From: Spiroplasma clarkii
GTDB taxonomy: Bacteria; Bacillota_I; Bacilli_A; Mycoplasmatales; Mycoplasmataceae
Direction of reading: 5' to 3'
Assembly (NCBI RefSeq): GCF_002795265.1
Contig: NZ_CP024870.1
Span: 558,001-622,000, forward strand
Length of the DNA: 64,000 nucleotides
Shown here: in pieces, positions 45,859-54,598 of the stretch
Position numbering within the stretch: the stretch's first letter is position 1
Layout of the letters: each line of letters opens with the position of its first letter
Notes under the pieces: model-generated
What the model was told of the DNA's origin: nothing
Databases searched by the model: none
What the model saw: only the letters and a program-made list of their open reading frames with translations
Translations under genes and position numbers: made by a program

Positions 45859-47157
45859 ATGAATTTTGCAACAATTATTGATAAGAAAAAAAACAAACAA
45901 GAATTAACAAGTCAAGAAATAATTTGGGTGGTTAATTCTTTTGTTAATGATACTTTAAAAGATTACCAAATGGCTGCCTTTAATATGGCTGTTTGATTTA
46001 ATGGAATGAGTGATGCAGAATTAGCAGCTTTTACAAAAGCTATGATTAATTCAGGAATCACTTATGATTTAAAAGGTGTGAAAGGACCTTTTGCAGATAA
46101 ACACTCAACAGGAGGAGTTGGAGATAAAACTAGTCTAATTTATGCACCCTTAGTGGCTAAATTTGGAATTAAAGTTTCAAAACTATCTGGACGTGGATTA
46201 GGACAAACCGGAGGCACAATTGATAAACTTGAAAGTTGTACAGGTTGAACTGGAGAAATTTCAGAAGCTAAGTTTAAAGAAGTTTTAAATACTGTGGGGG
46301 TTTCAATTATGAGTCAATCAAAAGATGTAGTTCCAGCAGATAAAAAATTATATGCTTTAAGAGATGTTACTGGAACAGTTGATTCAATTCCCCTAATAGC
46401 TTCAAGTATTATGTCAAAAAAACTAGTTGTCCCAGCAGATAGCATCATTTTAGATGTTAAAGTTGGATCTGGTGCTTTTATGAAAACAATTGAAGCTGCC
46501 AGAGAATTGGCAAGAACAATGATTAACATTGGGAAAAGTTATGGCAGAAATGTTAGTGTGTTGTTAACTGACATGGATAAACCCTTAGGAAGAGCCATTG
46601 GTAATGCACTTGAAGTTAAAGAAGCTTGAGACACTTTACATGGTAAAGGACCAGCTGATTTAAATGAACTGTGTACTGTAGCAGCTGCAGTTACTTTGGT
46701 ACAAAATAAACAATTTGAATCACTAATGGAAGCTGAAACAGCAGTGCAAGAAGTTTTAAGTGCAGGTAGTGCTGCTAAATACCTTGAAGACTTTGTAACT
46801 GCTCAAGGTGGTAATTTTGAAATGATTAAAGACTTTGATAAGTATTTTACTACAAAATACCAACATGTTATTTTAGCAAAACAAGCAGGTTATGTTAGCT
46901 TTACTTCAGCTGCTGCTTTAGGATACTTATCAATGCATTTAGGAGCAGGAAGAGCTACCAAAGAAGATAAAATTGATTTTGCAGCAGGTATTTATTTAAA
47001 TAAAACAACTGGTGAAAAAGTGGAAATTGGTGAGCCAATTATGACATTATATACAAATATTGACAATGAAACCCAATTTGTTAGTGATGCAAATGACTTA
47101 GTGCAAATTTGTGAAAAACCTATCAAAGGTTCAGTGGTTATTGACTGAATTCACTAA
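45859..47157 (+). CDS. deoA: Thymidine / pyrimidine-nucleoside phosphorylase
   Basis: 432 residues. Signature of the thymidine phosphorylase family: [20 protein letters not shown] near 80, [17 protein letters not shown] near 113, [15 protein letters not shown] near 170 and [11 protein letters not shown] near 200. It cleaves thymidine (or uridine) with phosphate. Gap of 24 bp after the plsC-like gene, with AGAAAGAATGG before the ATG. Could act on pyrimidines broadly (Pdp), so the gene symbol is by general usage. Terminator follows. Confidence 0.93.
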
Positions 47158-47163
47158 AACAGT

Positions 47164-47198
47164 TAAAATAAGTCCTTTAATAGGGACTTATTTTTTAA
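47164..47198 (+). terminator. Terminator after deoA
   Basis: Stem AATAAGTCC/GGACTTATT, then a T6 run, directly after the deoA stop. Confidence 0.88.
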
Positions 47199-47392
47199 TG
47201 GTTTATTAAATTATTTTGATTTTTTTAAGAGAAATAACTAGTTCTAATAAACTGATAGTAGTAAAAAACCACATTTAAAACAGTTTTTAACCTTTTTTAA
47301 AGTTTATTGATGTTTTTAACCAAAAGTGTTATCATTTATGATAATATTTTCGTAGTCAATGGATTATATATTGGCACAAAGGAGATAAAACT

Positions 47393-47794
47393 ATGAAAAA
47401 ATTGATAAGTATTTTAGCTGCCACAGGACTTGTGGCAACTACTTCATCAAGTGTATTAGCATGTAACAAGGATAACTTTCTTGGAGAAGCCACAATCACT
47501 GCAGATACAAATAATGTATCTATGACAGTTGAGAGTTCAAAAATTGTTAAAGGTTGCTTAGTAATGGCATATGACAAAGAAGATACCTCGGTTGGTGGAA
47601 TTAATGATGGGGATGCTGAAGATGGGAAAGCAAAATTGAAAATTTCAGTCGATCAATCTGTAGATCGTAAAGAAGAAAAAACATATACTTTAAAAATTGG
47701 TATTATTTTAGATCCATCAAGTTCAGAGGATCCTGAAGATATTGGTACAGTTAAAATCACTGTTCACAAAGTAGCACCTGCAGAAAGTAAATAA
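47393..47794 (+). CDS. Small lipoprotein 1 of tandem pair
   Basis: 133 residues. Signal peptide MKKLISILAATGLVATTSSS with lipobox VLAC (Cys24). The mature part is a beta-rich domain of ~100 residues (EATITADTNNVSMTVESSKI, KLKISVDQSVDRK, IGTVKITVHKV), probably an Ig-like fold. It is paralogous to the next gene. AAAGGAGA precedes the ATG. Surface lipoprotein of unknown role, likely a target for host recognition or antigenic variation (inference). Confidence 0.85.
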   Translation: MKKLISILAATGLVATTSSSVLACNKDNFLGEATITADTNNVSMTVESSKIVKGCLVMAYDKEDTSVGGINDGDAEDGKAKLKISVDQSVDRKEEKTYTLKIGIILDPSSSEDPEDIGTVKITVHKVAPAESK

Positions 47795-47805
47795 TTTTAG
47801 AAATT

Positions 47806-47834
47806 AAAAAACCACATTTTAGTGGTTTTTTAAC
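47806..47834 (+). terminator. Terminator between the tandem lipoproteins
   Basis: Stem AAAAAACCACA with TAGTGGTTTTTT and a T-run; follows lipoprotein 1. Confidence 0.85.
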
Positions 47835-48012
47835 TTGTTATCTTTAAGTTTACTTAAAAATAACCAAAGTAAACTTTTAAAATGGTCAAATCATAGTGTT
47901 AATGAAAAAATTTAATATATTTTATAAATTCTCTGCAAAGTGTTATTTATTATGGTAATATTTTCAAAGCCAAGGTATGTATGTATTTTGGTCGAAAGAA
48001 GGAAAAAAATTA

Positions 48013-48480
48013 ATGAAAAAATTAATTAGCTTATTGGCTGCCACAGGACTTGTAGCAACCACTACATCAAGTGTGTCAGCTTGTAATAAGTCTGAAACAC
48101 TTGCAGAAGCTACAATAGCTGCTGATAAAACTTCTGTAGAAGTAACAATTGAGAGTGCAAAAATTAAAAAGGATGAAGAAGTAACAATTTTTAAAAAAGA
48201 TCTTGAATGATTAAAAGGTTCTTCAAAACAACATGAAGAGGGGAAAGCAAAAGTTACTATCTCTGTTCTTCAAAATAAAAAAGCAGTCAGAGCAAAAGAT
48301 GAAACATATATTTTAGATGTAACAATCCCAGCTCCAAAAACTAGCAAAGAACAATATGAAAAAATAGGAACAGTTAAAGTTACTGTTGTAAAAGTGGCTA
48401 CTCCAGCAACACCAACTCCTGCGCCGGCAGCTCCTGCAACAACACCTGCTACTCCTGCAAAAAATTCATCAAAAAAATAG
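48013..48480 (+). CDS. Small lipoprotein 2 of tandem pair, Pro/Ala/Thr-rich tail
   Basis: 155 residues with one TGA=Trp (residue 66). Signal MKKLISLLAATGLVATTTSS, lipobox VSAC (Cys24). The mature domain aligns with lipoprotein 1 (EATIAADKTSVEVTIESAKI; IGTVKVTVVKV), then ends in a disordered tail of TPAPAAPATT-type residues. ATG 48013 is the start because the signal peptide begins there; upstream in-frame codons (from 47977) are in the leader. The two genes share similar upstream DNA, which indicates duplication including the promoter. Confidence 0.85.
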
Positions 48481-48502
48481 TAAATTTAACCACTACATTT
48501 GA

Positions 48503-48531
48503 TTTAAAACCACTAATTTAGTGGTTTTTTT
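48503..48531 (+). terminator. Terminator after lipoprotein 2
   Basis: Stem AAAACCACTA/TAGTGGTTTT with loop ATT and a T-run. Confidence 0.85.
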
Positions 48532-48676
48532 GTCTAGAATTAAATTTACTTATATTGAATGCTATTAAAATTTAAAAATATTACTCAAAAATAGCAACAT
48601 AGTTATTAAAATGAGGGAATTAAAATATCGACAAGTAGAATTTATAAAGAAATTTGATTTATCTGTGGGTCAGATA

Positions 48677-48705
48677 TTGAAAAAAGTAAAAAAATAATCT
48701 ATAAT
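48677..48705 (+). promoter_or_regulatory. Near-consensus sigma-A promoter of an RNA gene
   Basis: TTGAAA (48677) and TATAAT (48700) separated by exactly 17 bp. It is one of the strongest promoters I see in the window and is not followed by an ORF. Confidence 0.8.
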
Positions 48706-48851
48706 AATAAATGTCTAGAGCAGGCTTGTTGAAATAGCCCATAGTGTTTGTTTAGCCCTATCAAATGAACATGTTATAAATTATAGATTTATATAATATA
48801 ATGATTGCTTGTTCTGGAATTTATTAAAGTACTCCGCCCAGAGTACTTTTT
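48706..48851 (+). ncRNA. Candidate structured small RNA, ~120-140 nt, family not recognised
   Basis: Lies between the near-consensus promoter and an intrinsic terminator (48826-48851). No coding potential: the only ATG (48711) closes after 8 codons. Long-range pairing closes the RNA: CTAGAGCAGGC (48715) with GCTTGTTCTGG (48807), 11 contiguous pairs with three G-U, extended by AATAAAT (48706) with ATTTATT (48819). Inside are two hairpins: TGTTTGTTT (48745) with AAATGAACA (48763), and TATAAAT (48775) with ATTTATA (48787). Not SRP RNA, RNase P RNA or tmRNA by any motif I know. The size is in the range of 6S RNA and of the unassigned MCS RNAs of Mycoplasma capricolum, but I cannot assign it. Confidence 0.72.
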
Positions 48852-48852
48852 G
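48826..48852 (+). terminator. Terminator of the small RNA
   Basis: Stem AAGTACTC/GAGTACTT, loop CGCCCA, then a T-run. No other gene on this strand ends nearby, so it most likely ends the RNA. Confidence 0.85.
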
Positions 48853-48925
48853 TTTGACTTCTACACATTTTCGTGGTATTATTTTAAAACTTATTAAGCA
48901 TAAGTGAGATAATCAAGGAAGTAAC

Positions 48926-49930
48926 ATGAAGAGTAATAATAGTATCAGAAACAGTAAGATTGAATTTTTAAGAATTTTGTGCATTTTTTTTGTGATTGCT
49001 TTGCACCAAGTGACAGCTCACATGACTGATAAACAAATTCCAATGTTAAATTATTTGTATCCATTTTTAAATGTCTCGATTTATGTTTTTATGTTAATTA
49101 CAGGGTACTTAAAAGCAACTTCGAACAACTATAATTTTTTCAATATAATCTTTATTGTTGCCATTTGTTGGGTTTTAAATTTAATCATCACACCATTTAT
49201 ATTATGAGATATCAAAGGGAAGTTAGATTATTTAACAGTAATTTTGGGAGGTAGAGATTGATGATACATTTGAGCCTTTTTAATTATTCAAGCTTGTGTC
49301 CCAATTTTAAACTTAGTCTTGTATAAAGTTCGTAAGAATTACTTACTACCAATTTTGATCATTATGTTTGCTTTATTTGCTTACCACAGTTCAATGAGAT
49401 ATGGGCAGTTTTTTGCAATTGACAATATTATTGTTTTTATCTTATTATATTTTGTTGGGGGAATAATCAAGCTGTATTATCCCTTACAAAAAGTTTATTG
49501 AAAGTACATATTTTTAACCTTAGTCTTAGCTTATTGAATTGTGGTGGTGCTTGTTAATACTTTAACAAAATTTTCTCTTGCTAAAGGTCTAGCAAATTTT
49601 GAAGTAATTCCTTTTGCAATCTTAATATTTTGTTTTACAATTTCATTAAAACCAAGTCATGCCAAATTTATTGATTATTTTGGTGCCTTAGTATTGTATA
49701 TTTACCTTTTTCATTTTCTTTTTGATAACTTAGTTAACTACTACATTCGTCCTTTTTACGACCATTTAGACATCAATTTAGTTTATTTGCTGTCTTTCTT
49801 GCAAACTTTTATTAGTAGCACAGTTCTTGCAGTCTTAATTAGTAAACCAATTGTTAAATTAGCTAACAACTTAGCTCAAAAACCATACTTTAAAAAGTTT
49901 TTTAAAGCTGAAAACATTTACCAAAGTTAG
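48926..49930 (+). CDS. Acyltransferase-3 family membrane protein
   Basis: 334 residues, about ten TM segments. The first block NSKIEFLRILCIFFVIALHQ with the family Arg and His (FLRxxxxxxVxxxH) is the signature of acyltransferase 3 (WecH/OafA type) enzymes, which transfer acyl groups to sugars or polyols on the membrane. The rest is hydrophobic with TGA=Trp in several TMs (DWWYIWAFLIIQA near 112). AAGGAAGTAAC precedes the ATG. Monocistronic; in a wall-less cell it may modify a glycolipid or capsule (inference). Confidence 0.8.
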
Positions 49931-50056
49931 TTAAATTCAAGTTACAAAAACTCTAGAAAAGGTTTCAAGACAAGATCTTTTGAACACAAATATGCTACAA
50001 GTGAGTGTTTAGGGGCTTTTCTTGCCAATTAATTTTAAAAAAAGATGTTTTTGTTA

Positions 50057-50086
50057 TTGACTTTTATTAGTAGTTTTTTATATAAT
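50057..50086 (+). promoter_or_regulatory. Promoter of the tRNA cluster
   Basis: TTGACT (50057) and TATAAT (50081), 18-bp spacer, ~30 bp before the first tRNA. Confidence 0.75.
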
Positions 50087-50115
50087 AGAAAAGGTTCTTA
50101 ATTAAGGACACGAGC

Positions 50116-50191
50116 GCTGACTTAGCTCAGTTGGTAGAGCAATTGACTAGTAATCAATAGGTCGAAGGTTCGAGTCCTTTAGTCAGCACCA
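50116..50191 (+). tRNA. tRNA-Thr (anticodon AGT)
   Basis: Acceptor GCTGACT pairs with AGTCAGC; encoded CCA at the end. The anticodon stem ATTGA/TCAAT encloses CTAGTAA, so the anticodon is AGT (Thr). T loop TTCGAGT. First of five tRNAs transcribed together. Confidence 0.93.
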
Positions 50192-50195
50192 CTTT

Positions 50196-50279
50196 GGGGA
50201 GTTAGCGAAGTGGCTAAACGCGGGTGGCTGTAAACCATCTCCTAACGGTTCGGCGGTTCGAATCCGTCACTCCCCACCA
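50196..50279 (+). tRNA. tRNA-Tyr (anticodon GTA)
   Basis: Acceptor GGGGAGT/ACTCCCC with encoded CCA. The anticodon loop CTGTAAA gives GTA. The long variable arm (CTCCTAACGGTTCGG) is typical of bacterial tRNA-Tyr. Confidence 0.93.
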
Positions 50280-50283
50280 TTAT

Positions 50284-50358
50284 TGGGCTATAGCCAAGCG
50301 GTAAGGCAACGGACTTTGACTCCGTCATGCGCCGGTTCGAATCCTGCTAGCCCAGCCA
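50284..50358 (+). tRNA. tRNA-Gln (anticodon TTG)
   Basis: Acceptor TGGGCTA/TAGCCCA with discriminator G and CCA. Anticodon stem ACGGA/TCCGT with loop CTTTGAC gives TTG. Confidence 0.93.
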
Positions 50359-50369
50359 TTTATTTTTTT

Positions 50370-50445
<76 letters not shown>

Positions 50446-50463
50446 TTATCTTTTATATTTTAC

Positions 50464-50552
50464 CCCCAGGTGGCGGAAGTGGTAGACGCACTGGACTTAA
50501 AATCCAGCGATTGTTATAGGTCATGCCGGTTCAAGTCCGGCTCTGGGGACCA
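50464..50552 (+). tRNA. tRNA-Leu (anticodon TAA)
   Basis: Acceptor CCCCAGG/TCTGGGG and CCA. Anticodon stem CTGGA/TCCAG with loop CTTAAAA gives TAA. Class II variable arm (CGATTGTTATAGGTCATG). Confidence 0.93.
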
Positions 50553-50569
50553 TTATATGGACTTGAAAA

Positions 50570-50598
50570 TAAATACGATTAAGATCGTATTTTTTTGT
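50570..50598 (+). terminator. Terminator of the tRNA cluster
   Basis: Stem AAATACGAT with ATCGTATTT and T7, 18 bp after tRNA-Leu. Confidence 0.88.
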
Positions 50599-50676
50599 TT
50601 CATTAGTAAAATTTATTGGGACTTGAAGTTTATTATAAAATCTATGATAATAAACATATATGCAAAGGAGAATTAT

Positions 50677-51432
50677 ATGAACATTTATTTATCTCAATTT
50701 TTAGTTGAAATGTTTGGTACTTTTATCCTAGTCTTAATTGGGAATGGGGTTGTTGCCAATATAGTTTTAAAAAACACTAAGGGTCAAAATTCAGGTTGAC
50801 TGACAATTGTTGTTGGTTGAGGTTTTGCAGTTGGTTTAGGAGCTATGTTAGCTTATTTACTTGGAGGGAAAGCCCATTTAAACCCAGCAGTCACTGTGGC
50901 AGTTGTTATTAAAAACCAGGGAGTAATTATTAGTGGAGCAAACAGTTTTGGGATGGTTGCCATCTACTTAGCAGCTCAACTAGTTGGAGCTATTTGTGCT
51001 CAGGTCTTGTTAGATTTGATTTACATTAAACATATTCACCAATCTTTAAGTGAACAACAACAAGCAAGTGTTTTAGCAATGCATGCCACAGGTCCACAAA
51101 ATAAGAAAATCTGAGTAAACTGTTTATCAGAGTTTTTAGCAACAATTGTCTTAGTGGCAACAGTTCTAGTGGTTTCTTACGGTAGATTAGCCTTCACTTT
51201 ATGGTCTCTTGGACCAATGGTTGTTGGAGCTGCAGTTATTGCCATTGGATTAGGTCTTGGAGGTACTACAGGGTTTGCAATTAACCCAATTAGAGATTTA
51301 GCACCAAGATTAGTGCACCAATGTTTACCAATGAAAGGTAAAGGAAGTAGTGACTGAAAATATGGTTGAATCCCAGTTGTAGCACCACTTTGTGCTGGAG
51401 TTGTTGGGGGAGCACTAGCATTATTATTTTAA
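50677..51432 (+). CDS. glpF: Aquaglyceroporin (glycerol facilitator-like, MIP family)
   Basis: 251 residues, six TM plus two half-helices. First half: VEMFGTFILVLIGNGVVAN at ~9 and the first NPA loop HLNPAVTV near 70. Second half: TTGFAINPIRDLAPRL near 200, where the second motif is NPI instead of NPA, followed by Arg-Asp as in glycerol channels. It conducts glycerol or water. GGAGAATT precedes the ATG. The substitution is rare but does not break the fold; glycerol transport fits mollicute lipid and energy metabolism. Confidence 0.9.
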
Positions 51433-51435
51433 GAT

Positions 51436-51470
51436 TAAAAAAATACAGAAGTTGACTTCTGTATTTTTTA
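51436..51470. terminator. Bidirectional terminator between glpF and the minus-strand lipoprotein
   Basis: Stem AAAATACAGAAGT/ACTTCTGTATTTT with short loop TG; A-run and T-run on both sides. It overlaps the end of the minus-strand gene. Confidence 0.88.
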
Positions 51471-52364
51471 CATGTAATTTAATAAATTTAACTGACTGTA
51501 ATCATATGTTAGTTTATTTTTAGCAGTTTTCACTGGTTTTGCTGCTGCAGGTTTTACTGCTGGCTTTGTTGTTGGTTTTGCTTTTTTACTGTTTTTAGCA
51601 GTTGTAGCACCCTCAGCAGTTTCACTGGCTTCTTCACCACCTGAACTTGAACCTGATGAATTTTTTATTAGGTTAACAATTTGATTACTTAAATCATCTG
51701 CTAAGAAGAAGTTTTTAAATGTTTCAAACCAATTTCTAATATCTTCATCATGATTGATTGGTGATGTGCGAGAGTAACCTGAACTAATTCCAGCTAGTTT
51801 TCCATTTCTAATCATTAAGAAGAATGGAGTTCCTTTGGCATTGTCTAGATAACTTTTAACTGCTGCATTAACTTGGTTTCTAGCATTAACTTCACCATTA
51901 CCATTATCTACATTATACTTAAATTCTTTTGTATAGTAGATTTCTCTTAATTGATCTCTAACTCAATTTAAAATGTTTTTACTTCATTTTTCATTAAAGT
52001 TATCTGCTTTTGCTTCAATGATAAATTCACGCAACTTAACTTGATCTGGAACCTTAATTGCTTGTCCAAATCCTGTTAAATCATCAACTTCAACTTTATC
52101 ACCAAGTGTTGTTAAATCTGCTTTATACTTAGCAATTAAACCATCTAGTAACTCTTGTACTAAATCACCAGTTATTTTTTTTGAATCTTCAAAATGATTG
52201 CAATATTCACAATCATCAGCCCCAATATAAACCATGAATGTTTCTTGGTTTTTAACAGCTCTGTTAAATTCGTTTCAGTAAGCGTCATTTCCACATGAAA
52301 TAACACTAGCAGTAGAAGAGGTTAATAGTGCAGTGGCACTTAAAACGCTAATCAACTTTTTCAT
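51468..52364 (-). CDS. Thioredoxin-like lipoprotein with CEYC motif
   Basis: 298 residues on the minus strand. Signal MKKLISVLSATALLTSSTAS and lipobox VISC (Cys25). A thioredoxin-like stretch follows: ETFMVYIGADDCEYCNHFED with a CxxC (CEYC) near residue 55, and later KGTPFFLMIRNGKLAG with the cis-Pro-like GTPF near 185. The C-terminal ~70 residues are a disordered Ser/Ala/Lys/Thr/Pro tail. It probably shuttles disulfides or reduces proteins on the outer membrane face. TGA=Trp at residues 31 and 207 region. Its promoter lies just before the IS insertion site. Confidence 0.75.
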
Positions 52365-52413
52365 AATTTTCACCCCTAAAATACAATAATATAATACACT
52401 TTTTTTGCCCTAA

Positions 52414-52443
52414 AATTTGGGTTTTCTTACAAAATTTTTTTTA
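52414..52443 (+). repeat. Left 30-bp direct repeat flanking the IS
   Basis: 30 bp beginning AATTTGGGTTTTCTTACAAAA and ending T8-A. Identical to 53994-54023. Best read as the target-site duplication of the IS. Confidence 0.85.
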
Positions 52444-52449
52444 CATTGT

Positions 52450-52496
52450 TATCAAAACAAAAAAGGACTAAATGTTATCAAAACAAATTTGGACTT
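52450..52496 (+). repeat. Duplicated left terminal repeat of the IS
   Basis: Two copies 26 bp apart: imperfect TATCAAAACAAAAAAGGACT (52450) and perfect TATCAAAACAAATTTGGACT (52476). Only the inner one matches the right end exactly. May be paired transposase-binding sites. Confidence 0.8.
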
Positions 52497-52529
52497 GATT
52501 ATAATAATAAAGGAAATCAGGGAATAAAA

Positions 52530-53930
52530 ATGAAAAGAAATTATAGAGGTAAAAGACAAATGAAAACCAACAAACATATACAAGATATTATTAGGGAGGC
52601 TGCTTTATCCAGGGATAAAGCAGCCAAAAGAGAACTTTTGATAAAAAGTGGTGGTAGTAGATCATGGTTTTATGATGCCATTAAAAAATACAAAGAAATT
52701 GGTGAGGCCTTCTTTATCCACAAAAATAAAAACAATAAGCATGCTCAAAAGCGAACCCATATGCAAGCACTAGAGATTAGCAGGATTTTTAGGGATGAGT
52801 ACTTAAACTGTAATTTTAGGGATTTTATGCGCTATTTAAAAGCAGATAAAAGATATGACTATCAGTGGGTGAGTTATTCATATATTTACAATATTTTAAG
52901 ATCTAAAAATCATTGCTCAAAACTGGCACATAAAAAAACTATCAAATTGTTAGCAAAAGAAGAAGAGTTGAAAAATAGACCTCAAAGTCTACTGGTTCCC
53001 TCCTCAGCTACAGAAAGAGCAAAAGAAAATATCCATATTGCAAGGCCAAGAACCCAAAGGCGTGGTCATGTTGTTGAAGCTGATGCTACATTTTGAAGAT
53101 TCAGTGATGAGGAGATTTGGGCATTGCATGGTTATATTGATGAGGCAAGTGGAGAGGTTTTAGGATTATATTTTGATCATCAAGAAACTACTGAAGGTTA
53201 TTTCAATGCTTTGAAACCGGTCTTAAAAAATTATGGGACTTTTGAAGTGCTAAGAACTGACAAACGCAGAACTTTTTGGAGTGAAAAAAAAGAATCTTCG
53301 CCCGAAGATTCTCGAATTCAGTTTGCATTTGTAGCTAAAAACTTAGGTATTGACATCCAATCATCAATTTCACCACAATTCAAACCAAGGATTGAAAGGC
53401 TCTGAAAAACCATTAAAGGTACAATCACTACCTTTATGGAACAAAATAAAGTCACAAATATTAATGAGGCCAATCTAGTCTTACCAAAATTTGTTGAGTA
53501 TTTAAATAATCATGTTGTAACCCTTCAAAAAGATTTTACTACAAATTCATTCAAAAAATTTGAGGGAGATCTAAATATTATTTTGGGACACAAATCAATT
53601 AGAGTGGTTGCAAGAGATCTAACTGTTACCTATGAAAAGAAAAAGTACTTTATATGCAATTTCACAACACCATTAAATATACCTAGACGAGAGATTATGA
53701 TAATTCAATGTTGTGATGGTAACCTTATCGCATCACTTGGTGATAACTATTATAGTATGATTGAATTTGATAATGAAATGCTCTACAAATCAAAAGTTGT
53801 TCTTGAAAATGAAGGAGTGAAACCTGAAGATATGCCACAAAAAATTAAAAACAACTCTGTCTGAGCTCAATCAAACTTTATCTTTTTTAAGAAAAAATAC
53901 TCAAGTTGATATAAAAAGCACTCCTATTAA
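52530..53930 (+). CDS. IS1202/ISNCY-like DDE transposase
   Basis: 466 residues, with TGA=Trp at several positions and no frame break. The N-terminal HTH (~1-120) is followed by the DDE core: first Asp in VVEADATFWRF near 186, YIDEASGEVLGLYFDHQETT near 201, second Asp in VLRTDKRRTFW near 240, then LGIDIQSSISPQFKPRIERL with the Glu near 288. The stretch matches the IS1202-type pattern (YTDxRTxF ... SSxPQxKxRxERL). Start ATG 52530 follows AGGAAATCAGGGA; a longer frame runs into the inverted repeat. Codon use is like the host genome. It is probably functional. Confidence 0.85.
53291..53312 (+). repeat. Perfect 10-bp palindrome inside the transposase gene
   Basis: AGAATCTTCG-CC-CGAAGATTCT, in frame, between the second Asp and the Glu of the DDE core. 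It forms a strong hairpin in the mRNA, without a T-run. Confidence 0.8.
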
Positions 53931-53967
53931 ACTAGCAATTTATTAAAAGTTGTATTAAAATTACTAA

Positions 53968-53988
53968 AAGTCCAAATTTGTTTTGATA
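53968..53988 (-). repeat. Right terminal inverted repeat of the IS
   Basis: Reverse complement of TATCAAAACAAATTTGGACT plus T, 21 of 21 to 52476-52496. Confidence 0.92.
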
Positions 53989-53993
53989 GCTAC

Positions 53994-54023
53994 AATTTGG
54001 GTTTTCTTACAAAATTTTTTTTA
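53994..54023 (+). repeat. Right 30-bp direct repeat flanking the IS
   Basis: Identical to 52414-52443; starts five bases after the right terminal repeat. Confidence 0.85.
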
Positions 54024-54598
54024 TTTTGCTATAAAATAGTGCAAAAAACAAACTAAAAGTTTAATGGTAAAATATTTTTTTCGCTAAAGCGAAAATTATT
54101 TTTAAAGTTATCTACGAAAATCTGAATAACTCATATATAATGTTTGTGAAGAAGGCGGTACCAATCTATCAATAGATAATATCGTCAAAAAGTATTTAAT
54201 AGCAGTCAAGTAAGCCTTCTGGTATCAATTAGCAATTTCTGACTAGCAATAATTTTGTTAAACTATTAAATAATAATTCCACGATATTTTAATAAAAATC
54301 TGTAACTATCACAAACTAGCAATAGCTTGTGTTTGTTGACTATTAATTAAAATATTCTCTTAACATTAATATAATAATGTAATAAGTAATTTTTTTGAAC
54401 TAATTTTTAAAATAGTCTTTACAACTTAATTTAAAGAGTTGAATCTGAAAGTTGTTTTTATAAAGACACTTACTTCAAAATTGTTCAAATTTTCAAAAAC
54501 TAAAGAAATGTTTTAAATGAAAGTCTTTATGTTTAGGATTTAAATAGTATAACGTTTTACAGATTTTTCAAGTATTTAATTTACTAAGGAGAAGCTAT
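54024..54598. other. Non-coding region with several hairpins, ~575 bp
   Basis: No credible ORF on either strand. Contents: hairpin TTCGC-TAAA-GCGAA (54081); a TATAAT (54136) followed by AGAAGGC (54150) pairing with GCCTTCT (54214) 57 nt later, with GGTACCAAT/GGTATCAAT as nearby direct repeats; and a hairpin CACAA...TTGTG (54311-54332) with GCAA loop. An 11-bp AAACTAGCAAT occurs here (54313) and at the IS edge (53929). Could hold one or two small RNAs or the leader of the 66-aa ORF. Confidence 0.5.

Larger units (their letters stand above)
52444..53993 (+). mobile_element. IS1202-like (ISNCY group) insertion sequence, 1.55 kb, intact
   Basis: A single transposase gene bounded by a 21-bp inverted repeat: TATCAAAACAAATTTGGACT at 52476-52495 (plus T) and its reverse complement at 53968-53988. 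Outside the left copy is a second, imperfect copy (52450-52469, three mismatches), so the left end has two tandem repeat units. 30-bp direct repeats flank the element. IS1202-type elements are known for unusually long target duplications (about 24-29 bp), which fits. The insertion lies upstream of the minus-strand lipoprotein gene. Confidence 0.82.

Noticed and set aside
48612-48698. 28-aa ORF (MRELKYRQVEFIKKFD...)
   Set aside because: No SD and overlaps the promoter of the small RNA; too short to support.
48706-48851. Assigning the RNA as 4.5S SRP RNA or tmRNA
   Set aside because: No GGAA/GNRA SRP core and no tRNA-like ends with tag ORF.
52414-54023. 30-bp repeats as phage or integrative-element attachment sites
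   Set aside because: They frame only a DDE-transposase IS with terminal inverted repeats; no integrase is present.
54241-54322. CRISPR-like array from repeated TAGCAAT motifs
   Set aside because: Only 7-11 bp, irregular spacing and no spacers of constant length; no cas genes.
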